Origin: Dyadobacter luticola
GTDB lineage: Bacteria > Bacteroidota > Bacteroidia > Cytophagales > Spirosomataceae
DNA: 64,000 nt
NCBI RefSeq assembly: GCF_005860805.1
Contig: NZ_VCEJ01000004.1
Span: forward strand, 1,302,001 to 1,366,000
Direction: 5' to 3'
The notes under the pieces were generated by a model that had not been told where the DNA came from, searched no databases, and saw only the letters and a program-made list of their open reading frames with translations. This document shows positions 27,411 to 33,874 of this stretch, one piece after another. The translations under genes and the position numbers were made by a program. How positions within the stretch are numbered: position 1 is the stretch's first letter; each line of letters begins with the position of its first letter.

Positions 27411-29786
27411 ATGATCAAGAATTATTTAACTATCGCCCTCCGTAGCCTTATGAAAAATAAGGTCTACTCTTTTATCAACATTTTCGGCCTTGCGGTCGGT
27501 ATTGCGGTGGCAATGCTGATCGGCCTTTGGGTTTGGGATGAACTTTCATTTAACAAATACCATAAAAATTACGACCGCGTCGTGCAGGCGTGGATCCGCC
27601 AGACATTTAATGGTCATACAGGTGCCGGCACCGCAGTTTCCATCCCGGCCGTCACCGAAATGGCGACCAAGTACGGCGCGGAGTTCAAGCATACTTCGCT
27701 GGCTTCGTGGAACTTCGGGCATTTGCTGGCCAATGGTGATAAAAAGATCAATAAAACCGGCATGTATGCGCAGCCTTCCTTCCCGGAAATGTTGTCGCTG
27801 AAAATGATCCGTGGCGATCGGAGCGCGCTGAAAGATCCGGGTTCCATTGTTATTTGTGAGTCGCTCGCCAAATCGCTTTTCGGCGACCAGGACCCGCTGA
27901 ACAAGACATTGAAACTGGACATTAAAAAGAGTGTGAAAGTGACCGGGGTTTACGAAGATATTCCTTTCAATTCCGCCTTCAATGAACTTTATATGATCTT
28001 GCCGTGGAGCGATTACCTGATCGCCGAGGGCTGGGTAAAGGATGCGCAGGACCAGTGGGGCAACCATTCTTTCCAGTTTTTTGCCCAGGTAGCCGATCAT
28101 GCCGACATTGAAAAAGTGTCGCGGAAAATCAGGGATGTCGAGTTGCCGCATGCGTTTTCAAAAACCGACAAGCCGCAATATTTCCTGCATCCGATGAGCA
28201 AATGGCATTTGTATTCTGATTTTAAAGAAGGTGTAAATGTCGGCGGCGCAATTCAGTTTGTCTGGCTTTTCAGCATTATCGGGATATTTGTGCTGCTGCT
28301 GGCTTGTATCAACTTCATGAACCTGAGTACGGCGAGATCCGAAAAACGCGCCAAAGAAGTAGGTATCCGTAAATCAATCGGTTCGCTGAAAAGCCAGCTT
28401 GTGGCGCAGTTTCTGAGCGAATCATTCCTGGTTGTTTCGTTTGCACTGCTGCTCGCGATCCTGATCGTGCTTGTGGCGCTGCCTTCCTTTAATGATCTGT
28501 CGGGTAAGCAGGTGAAATTTCCATTTTTCTCGTACCAGTTCTGGCTGGCGCTGGTTGTATTTTCCGTATTTACAGGGCTTGTTTCTGGAAGTTATCCGGC
28601 ATTTTATCTTTCCTCTTTCAACCCACTCGCTGTTTTAAAGGGGACATTTAAGGTAGGAAAATGGTCGGCCGTACCGCGTAAAGTGATGGTAGTCATGCAG
28701 TTTACAGTTTCGATCACTTTGATCATCGGTACCATCATTGTTTTTCAACAAATACAGCACGCGAAAAACAGGCCGGTAGGCTACGACCGCCAGGGATTGT
28801 TGCAGATCAACATTTCCCCCAATATTTATGGAAAATATTATCCACTGCGCGACGACCTGCTCAAATCCGGCGCGGTAGCGGAAATGAGCCAGTCGTCGAG
28901 CCCCACCACCGGAATCTACTCCAACCAGATCGGTTTTGAGTGGGAAGGAATGGAGCCAGGTTCGGTGCCATTGTTCGGGACGATTGCGGTTTCGCATGAT
29001 TTTGGCAAATCCATCGGCTGGAAGATCACCGACGGAAGAGATTTCTCCCGCGAATTTTCGACTGACACTTCTGCATTTATCCTGAACGAATCTGCGGTGA
29101 AACTGACTGGTATTAAAGGTATTGTCGGCAAAACGATCCGCTACAATGGCAAGCCAATGCAGGTGGTCGGGGTGATCAAAGATATGGTGATGCAATCACC
29201 CTACGAGCAGGCGGTACCGACGATTTTCATGGTGAATTATGGCTGGGCCAACCTGATCAATGTGAAGCTGGTTGCGGGCAAACCCGTGGAACAATCATTA
29301 AAAAAGGTGGAGGCCGTGTTCAAGAAATTCGATTCCGATTCGCCATTTGAATTCAAGTTTGCCGATGATGAGTATGATGCCAAATTCAGGTCCGAGGAGC
29401 GGATCGGAAAGCTGGCGCGCGTGTTCGCCGTGCTGGCGGTATTTATTTCATGTCTCGGATTGTTTGGCCTGGCGGCTTACACGGCAGAGCAGCGGACGAA
29501 GGAAATCGGAATACGCAAAGCATTGGGAGCCAGCGTGGCGCAGATGTGGGCTATGTTGTCCAAGGAATTTGTATACCTCGTTTTAGTTTCCTGCGCAATC
29601 GCCTCACCGATCGCCCTGTATTTCCTCAACGACTGGCTCAAAAAATACGAATACCACATTCAGCTGAGCTGGTTCGTATTTGCAGTCTCGGCAGTGCTCG
29701 CTATCATTATCACTTTGTTGACAGTGAGTTTCCAGGCGATCAAAGCCGCATTGATGAATCCTGTGAAATCTTTACGGAGTGAATAA
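27411..29786 (+). CDS. P9: FtsX-family ABC permease (subgroup with P15, P19, P20, P21)
   Basis: The protein has 791 residues. It belongs to the subgroup with TM1 sequence GLAVGIAVAMLIGLWVWDELSFN, also seen in P19-P21, and with the pre-TM2 stretch HPMSKWHLYS (258-267) and NFMNLSTARSEKRAKEVG. The first coupling motif is KEVGIRKSIGS (315-325) and the second TKEIGIRKALGAS. Domain 2 has SSSPTTG and GRDFSREFSTDTS, very close to P20. Instead of DFHF, domain 2 carries GVIKDMVMQSPYEQA, a subgroup mark. The tail is NPVKSLRSE. It ends the second block; the next gene, 66 bases on, is a glycosidase. Confidence 0.95.
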   Translation: MIKNYLTIALRSLMKNKVYSFINIFGLAVGIAVAMLIGLWVWDELSFNKYHKNYDRVVQAWIRQTFNGHTGAGTAVSIPAVTEMATKYGAEFKHTSLASWNFGHLLANGDKKINKTGMYAQPSFPEMLSLKMIRGDRSALKDPGSIVICESLAKSLFGDQDPLNKTLKLDIKKSVKVTGVYEDIPFNSAFNELYMILPWSDYLIAEGWVKDAQDQWGNHSFQFFAQVADHADIEKVSRKIRDVELPHAFSKTDKPQYFLHPMSKWHLYSDFKEGVNVGGAIQFVWLFSIIGIFVLLLACINFMNLSTARSEKRAKEVGIRKSIGSLKSQLVAQFLSESFLVVSFALLLAILIVLVALPSFNDLSGKQVKFPFFSYQFWLALVVFSVFTGLVSGSYPAFYLSSFNPLAVLKGTFKVGKWSAVPRKVMVVMQFTVSITLIIGTIIVFQQIQHAKNRPVGYDRQGLLQINISPNIYGKYYPLRDDLLKSGAVAEMSQSSSPTTGIYSNQIGFEWEGMEPGSVPLFGTIAVSHDFGKSIGWKITDGRDFSREFSTDTSAFILNESAVKLTGIKGIVGKTIRYNGKPMQVVGVIKDMVMQSPYEQAVPTIFMVNYGWANLINVKLVAGKPVEQSLKKVEAVFKKFDSDSPFEFKFADDEYDAKFRSEERIGKLARVFAVLAVFISCLGLFGLAAYTAEQRTKEIGIRKALGASVAQMWAMLSKEFVYLVLVSCAIASPIALYFLNDWLKKYEYHIQLSWFVFAVSAVLAIIITLLTVSFQAIKAALMNPVKSLRSE

Positions 29787-29811
29787 TCGCTGTCCGTATC
29801 AATAGAAGTAG

Positions 29812-29859
29812 GAAACATCCGGCTTTTTAGTTGAAAACCAACTGAAAGCCGGATGTTTC
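29812..29859 (+). promoter_or_regulatory. Long hairpin that buries the start codon of the following gene
   Basis: GAAACATCCGGCTTT (29812-29826) is fully complementary to 29845-29859, and the stem extends inward through AGTT/AACT after a small internal mismatch, leaving the loop GAAAACC. The start codon ATG of the glycosidase gene (29853-29855) is part of the right arm. No U-run follows, so it is not a classic terminator. It could be a translational switch or a processing/stabilising structure at the P9 3' end. Confidence 0.6.
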
Positions 29860-31478
29860 GTTTAAGCCTTTTTCTCTCCTTCTTTTGCTCCATTTCCTTA
29901 TTTGTCGTTTCAAAATCTTTTAGCCAGACGCCGGTTTGGGGTAGGTTTGAAAAGGAATTTCAAAGCCGCAAGAAATATGAAAATGCACTGTATAATGTGC
30001 AGAAATTCAAGGTGCAGTTTGAGTCGCCGACGGGCAGGGTCAAGACGGTCAGCGGTTTTTGGGATGGTGAAAATGTGTGGAAGGCCAGGTTTTGCCCGGA
30101 TGAAGTTGGCAAGTGGAAATTTACTTCTCTTTGCTCCGATACATTAAATGCCGGTTTACATAAAATTCAGGGAACATTTGACTGCGTTGCTTCGACGAAT
30201 CTACTGGATATCTACAAAAAAGGCAGCATCCAGCACGAAAAAGGCTCCTATTTTCTTTCCCATGCCGACGGCACGCCTTTTTTCTTCACCGCCTGCACAG
30301 CCTGGAATGGTACATTAAAATCAACCCCCGATGAGTGGGAAACCTACCTGACCGACCGGGCCAAAAATCATTATAATGTAATCCAGTTTGCTGCGACGCA
30401 GTGGCGTGGCGGGGATAAAAATAGTGAAGGACAGGTAGCATTTGAAGGCAGCGGCAGAATCAAAATCAACCCGGCTTATTTTAAGCATCTGGATAAAAAA
30501 ATTGAAGAAATAAATCGTCACGGATTAGTAGCTGCGCCGGTTTTACTCTGGGCACTGCCTGTGGCGGAAGGTCGGGAGCTGAGTCCAGGCTATTATTTAC
30601 CGGAGCCGGAAGCGATACTACTGGCTAATTATATGGTAGCGCGTTACGGCGGAAACCATGTAATCTGGATTTTGGGCGGCGATGGAAAATATGTCGGCGA
30701 GTATGAGCAAAGGTGGAAAACGATCGGTCGGGCGGTTTTTGGGCAGGAGCATCCGGGTGTGGTTGCGCAGCATCCAGGCGGGCAATCGTGGATTGGGAAA
30801 GAGTATGCGGGTGAAGACTGGCTGGACATTGTCGGTTACCAGAGCGGCCACGACAAGCGGCCGGAAACCGCAAACTGGATCACAAAAGGCCCGGCTGCTT
30901 CCGGATGGGCCAAGCTGCCGCCGAAGGCTTTTATCAATATGGAGCCATGCTACGAAGATATTTCGCCTGCGATCAAGGACAAAGAAGTGCGTAATGCAAG
31001 TTATTGGAGCGTTTTCGCAACGCCGGTGGCAGGAATTACTTATGGCGCAAACGGTATCTGGCCCTGGCTGCGCCCCGGCGAAGAAATCCTGAACCATGGC
31101 AAAACGGGTGCAGTCCGCAGCTGGGATGAAAGCATCAAATTTCCCGGCAGCATTCAAATAGGTGTCATGCACGCATTTTTCGATAAATACCCCTGGTCAA
31201 AACTAAAACCCGCCGCCGAGCTGCTGACAAACCAGCAAGCTGCGCCCGAAAACTACATTTCCATAGCCCGGTCGGATGATCACAATCTGATCATGGCTTA
31301 TATGCCGTTAAAAACAAATGTAAAAATCGTTAACAACTTAAATGTTCCTTACAAAGGCACGTGGTTTGATCCGGCAACCAGCCAAAGTAAGGAGGCGCAG
31401 TTAACATTTAGTAAAGGTTTAATTGAAGCGAGTTCGACGAAGGATGGGGATATGATTCTGGTTTTGGAGCGGAAGTAA
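29853..31478 (+). CDS. GH140-like (DUF4038/apiosidase-like) secreted glycosidase
   Basis: The protein has 541 residues. It begins with a signal peptide (MFRLSLFLSFFCSISLFVVSKSFSQ). Next is a DUF5060-like beta domain (about 28-115; FWDGENVWKARFCPDEVGKWKF), then a TIM-barrel of the DUF4038/GH140 type (about 125-440; HADGTPFFFTACTAWNGT, RYGGNHVIWILGGDGKY) and a C-terminal collagen-binding-like beta domain. The Asp of GGDGKY and the Glu of FINMEPCYE are the likely catalytic acids. GH140 founding members are apiosidases acting on rhamnogalacturonan II; the exact substrate here is open. With the GH127 gene it suggests use of plant cell-wall sugars. The only usable ATG, 29853, lies inside a hairpin. 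Confidence 0.82.
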   Translation: MFRLSLFLSFFCSISLFVVSKSFSQTPVWGRFEKEFQSRKKYENALYNVQKFKVQFESPTGRVKTVSGFWDGENVWKARFCPDEVGKWKFTSLCSDTLNAGLHKIQGTFDCVASTNLLDIYKKGSIQHEKGSYFLSHADGTPFFFTACTAWNGTLKSTPDEWETYLTDRAKNHYNVIQFAATQWRGGDKNSEGQVAFEGSGRIKINPAYFKHLDKKIEEINRHGLVAAPVLLWALPVAEGRELSPGYYLPEPEAILLANYMVARYGGNHVIWILGGDGKYVGEYEQRWKTIGRAVFGQEHPGVVAQHPGGQSWIGKEYAGEDWLDIVGYQSGHDKRPETANWITKGPAASGWAKLPPKAFINMEPCYEDISPAIKDKEVRNASYWSVFATPVAGITYGANGIWPWLRPGEEILNHGKTGAVRSWDESIKFPGSIQIGVMHAFFDKYPWSKLKPAAELLTNQQAAPENYISIARSDDHNLIMAYMPLKTNVKIVNNLNVPYKGTWFDPATSQSKEAQLTFSKGLIEASSTKDGDMILVLERK

Positions 31479-31611
31479 CCATTCGTCGATTAAAAACCGG
31501 TGCTCGTAGGGATATGTTTCCAGTTCGCAGATTGTGTTTATGTAGGGTTAAACCCGAGGGCGGAAAGTGCCTCTAAACTACATAAACGAACAATTTAAAC
31601 ATTTGGAAACC

Positions 31612-31989
31612 ATGAAAAAGACCATCTTAGCAATCGCAACAATTATTACGCTTACTGTTGGAAACGGTTTTGCGCAACGTTATAATAGCCACACCATTCC
31701 GGCAGCAACTGTCCACAGTTCGAGAGGTGATAATGCGTATGAAGAATTCCAGATCAACAAGCTTGACCAGATTGTCGGCCTGACCCGCAAGCAGGAGAAC
31801 AAGATCAAGAAAATTGAAAACCATTATGATCGTCTGGCGGCTTCAAACAGAAAATACAGCACATTCCAGGCTACGCAGCGATTGGAGCAGCAAAAACAAA
31901 AAGAGATCATTTCCGTGCTGACCCCCGTGCAACGCCAGCGCTGGTTTGCTTTTCAAAACGGCGGAAAACGTAACGGTTGGAGAGGATAA
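31612..31989 (+). CDS. Small periplasmic LTxxQ-motif (Spy/CpxP-like) protein
   Basis: The frame is open from 31567, but the signal peptide MKKTILAIATIITLTVGNGFAQ starts at the ATG at 31612, giving 125 residues. The mature part is highly helical and basic and contains two LTxxQ motifs (LTRKQ, LTPVQ), the mark of the Spy/CpxP chaperone-like family, with the usual Q/K-rich helix between them. The family acts in the periplasm on misfolded or membrane proteins. The gene stands alone, 133 bases after the glycosidase, and converges on the anti-sigma gene with a shared hairpin between them. The same family is often under extracytoplasmic stress control, but no ECF-type promoter was seen upstream of it. 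Confidence 0.7.
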   Translation: MKKTILAIATIITLTVGNGFAQRYNSHTIPAATVHSSRGDNAYEEFQINKLDQIVGLTRKQENKIKKIENHYDRLAASNRKYSTFQATQRLEQQKQKEIISVLTPVQRQRWFAFQNGGKRNGWRG

Positions 31990-32025
31990 AAGTAACGCGA
32001 AGTAGAGAATAGCCATGATTAATAT

Positions 32026-32061
32026 ACTGGCCAGGTCCTCAGGATCTGGCCAGTTTGTTGT
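32026..32061. terminator. Bidirectional terminator between convergent genes
   Basis: A 13-bp stem (ACTGGCCAGGTCC at 32026-32038 with 32042-32054, one G-T wobble) closes a three-base loop that contains the anti-sigma gene's stop codon, followed by TTGTTGT on the plus strand. It can serve both the LTxxQ gene and the sigma/anti-sigma operon. Confidence 0.7.
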
Positions 32062-32581
32062 ATGTCAGGCGCTTCTGGCGTAAAAAGAAATCGATCAGCA
32101 TTAAAGAGGCCAGTCCCACAATGGTCATGAAAAGGATTTCGAATGTGTCCCGCGAAATGGGCTGCACTTTGAAAAGATAGCCACTGGCGCGGCTTGCGTA
32201 AGTAATGAACCGCGGCGTTTCCATCGGTTTGCCGGACGGAAGCAGGTAGCAGGCCAGCAGCAGTGCCGCCACCCCTGCGGCGATCAAGTACCACATTCTT
32301 GCAGAAATAACGGGTTTGAATTTAATCGCGGGCGCGGGAGCTAGTTTTGCGAGGATATTGTGCTGAAAATCAGCGGAAGGCTGCTCCACGGCATGCTGCT
32401 GTAACAAAGATTTTAATGCCAATTCCGTTACAGCCTGGCTTTCCAGCTCTGCCTCAATGCCTTTGAGGACATTTTCAGTAAAATGTAAAGACGGTTTTTC
32501 CTCAGGCGATTGAACATTCATCTCCCTGAGCAATCTGCTTAATTTGTCCTCACCATTTTTTCCAGTCTCCATCATCTTCAC
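32039..32581 (-). CDS. Membrane anti-sigma factor candidate
   Basis: The 180-residue protein has a soluble, acidic, helical N-terminal part (1-93) and two hydrophobic segments (about 96-115, WYLIAAGVAALLLACYLLPSG, and about 149-167, ILFMTIVGLASLMLIDFFL). It lacks the HxxxCxxC zinc motif of ZAS anti-sigma factors. The call rests on context: its start is two bases after the stop of an ECF sigma gene, the standard sigma/anti-sigma arrangement. The N-terminal part would hold the sigma factor at the membrane. Several ATGs are clustered at the start (codons 1, 3 and 4), so the exact start is uncertain by a few residues. Confidence 0.65.
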   Translation of the reverse strand: MKMMETGKNGEDKLSRLLREMNVQSPEEKPSLHFTENVLKGIEAELESQAVTELALKSLLQQHAVEQPSADFQHNILAKLAPAPAIKFKPVISARMWYLIAAGVAALLLACYLLPSGKPMETPRFITYASRASGYLFKVQPISRDTFEILFMTIVGLASLMLIDFFLRQKRLTYNKLARS

Positions 32582-32583
32582 TT

Positions 32584-33135
32584 TTATAAAAGGGAATGTA
32601 ATGTTTTCTCAAGAATCTTCCTCGCCCTGAATAATTTAACCTTCACATTCGAAGCCGTCAGCCCTGTAATTTCCACAATTTCCTCGACGGAACATTCATT
32701 CATATAAAACAATGTAACCACCACCGACTCCATTTTCGGCAGTTTTTGGATTGCTTCTTTTACGAATTTTTCTCTTTCCGCATGTTGGAGCTGGTCGATG
32801 GGGGCAGGTGTGTATTCATAGTCGTAATCCTCAACCATTTCATCACTGATCGGGGCGAATTTGAATTTGTTTTGCTGCAATTTCGAAACTGCGTTCCGGT
32901 ACACGATCGTGTAAAGCCAAGTCGAAAATTTCGATTTTCCCTCGAAACTATTGATCTGAAGATAGGCTTTGATAAAGCTCTCCTGCGCGACGTCTTCGGC
33001 CTCGAAAGAATCGGACAAAACCCGCATGGCGATCGTGAAAGCCATATTTTTGTATTTATCAACAAGAAACGTGTAAGAAGCCAGGTCTCCTTTCTTTACT
33101 TTTTCAATATAAACCTGATCGTCTCTTTGATTCAT
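32584..33135 (-). CDS. ECF-type RNA polymerase sigma factor
   Basis: The protein has 183 residues with both sigma-70 regions. Region 2 (about 20-90) includes the core-binding and -10 recognition helices (AEDVAQESFIKAYLQINSFEGKSKFSTWLYTIVYRNAVSKL), and region 4 (about 128-180) is a helix-turn-helix (CSVEEIVEITGLTASNVKVKLFRARKIL) that reads the -35 element. Region 3 is missing, as usual for ECF factors. It is followed directly by the anti-sigma candidate. Its promoter (TGTAACC ... CTGTC, 33162-33188) is matched by an identical arrangement on the other strand before the DUF6249-type gene, which suggests autoregulation. Confidence 0.94.
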   Translation of the reverse strand: MNQRDDQVYIEKVKKGDLASYTFLVDKYKNMAFTIAMRVLSDSFEAEDVAQESFIKAYLQINSFEGKSKFSTWLYTIVYRNAVSKLQQNKFKFAPISDEMVEDYDYEYTPAPIDQLQHAEREKFVKEAIQKLPKMESVVVTLFYMNECSVEEIVEITGLTASNVKVKLFRARKILEKTLHSLL

Positions 33136-33161
33136 GTATCAATATACTCAGCTTCCGGTGA

Positions 33162-33188
33162 GACAGGAATTTGAAGAGGCAGGTTACA
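33162..33188 (-). promoter_or_regulatory. ECF-type promoter of the sigma/anti-sigma operon
   Basis: Read on the minus strand, TGTAACC (33188 down to 33182) is followed after 15 bases by CTGTC (33166 down to 33162). Spacing and both boxes are the same as in the divergent promoter at 33231-33257. The -10 box ends 26 bases before the sigma gene's start codon. An ECF factor commonly reads its own promoter, and the repeated pattern supports that here. Confidence 0.65.
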
Positions 33189-33230
33189 TTTTTGATCAAA
33201 AAAGTAAAAAAATAATTTTTTCCGGAAATG

Positions 33231-33257
33231 TGTAACCAGAGCGGCCCCGGCGCTGTC
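33231..33257 (+). promoter_or_regulatory. ECF-type promoter of the DUF6249-type gene
   Basis: TGTAACC (33231-33237), 15 bases, then CTGTC (33253-33257) reproduces the sigma operon promoter on the opposite strand. The spacer sequences are unrelated (GC-rich here, AT-rich there), so only the two boxes are conserved, which argues for function. The gene starts 31 bases downstream. Confidence 0.65.
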
Positions 33258-33288
33258 CAATGGTCGTAACATTCAAAATTAAATCATC

Positions 33289-33627
33289 ATGCACGGGGTC
33301 ATTATTACAGTAGCAGGTTTTTCAGCAGTCTTCGGGATACTGTACGTATTCATCGTAACACGCCACCGGGAACGTATAGCGCTGATAGAAAAGGGGGTAG
33401 ATGCTTCGATTTTTTCAGATAAAAATTACACGTCGTATCCGACGCTCAAATTCGGGATGCTTTTCGTCGGTATTGCACTTGGTATCCTCTCGGGAAATTA
33501 CCTGGACCAGACTTACGATTTTAGTAAAGGCGTCGCATACCTCGCTATGATTTTCCTGATCGGCGGATTGAGCCTGATCTTTAACTTCCTGATTGAACAA
33601 AAGTTGAATGCCAAAAAACCTGAATAA
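33289..33627 (+). CDS. Small DUF6249-type membrane protein
   Basis: The protein has 112 residues with three hydrophobic segments (about 5-24, 53-70 and 80-101) and a cytoplasmic RHRERIALIEKGVDASIF loop, the typical signature of DUF6249-type proteins common in Bacteroidota. No enzymatic function is known. It lies divergent to the ECF sigma gene behind a matching promoter, so it is probably a member of that sigma factor's regulon, perhaps in envelope stress. Confidence 0.7.
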   Translation: MHGVIITVAGFSAVFGILYVFIVTRHRERIALIEKGVDASIFSDKNYTSYPTLKFGMLFVGIALGILSGNYLDQTYDFSKGVAYLAMIFLIGGLSLIFNFLIEQKLNAKKPE

Positions 33628-33699
33628 TTCGCAATCGGTGCCGGTCAAAACAAATATTGTCCGTTCATCATCCAAACTTGCGAATTCTGGCCTAGTACC

Positions 33700-33730
33700 T
33701 TGCATCGCAAAGTACCTTCCTATACATTTG
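33700..33730 (+). promoter_or_regulatory. Bacteroidota-type -33/-7 promoter before the outer-membrane protein gene
   Basis: TTG at 33700-33702 and TACATTTG at 33723-33730 fit the housekeeping consensus of this phylum (TTTG about 20 bases before TAnnTTTG). The spacer is 20 bases. Transcription would begin near 33737, leaving a leader of about 138 bases before the ATG at 33875. The rest of the 247-base gap shows nothing else that I can support. Confidence 0.45.
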
Positions 33731-33874
33731 TAATGTTCTTTTGGTATTACGTGGAATAGTCTGAAACCACATTACCAGCCCAGCAAATTTTTATAGTCCC
33801 TTTTTCAAGAGCCAAAATCTCTTGCCGGAATTCCTATGCCTTTTTAAATCTATTAGCCATTTAAAACATTCATT

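Noticed and set aside
29791..29796. TGTCCG half-site after P9
   Set aside because: The second half-site is absent (AATAGA), so it is not counted with the full dyads. The same applies to TGTCCG at 33658.
32039..32294. Second open frame overlapping the anti-sigma gene
   Set aside because: It is the shadow of the anti-sigma frame; the latter begins two bases after the sigma gene and has two clear membrane segments.
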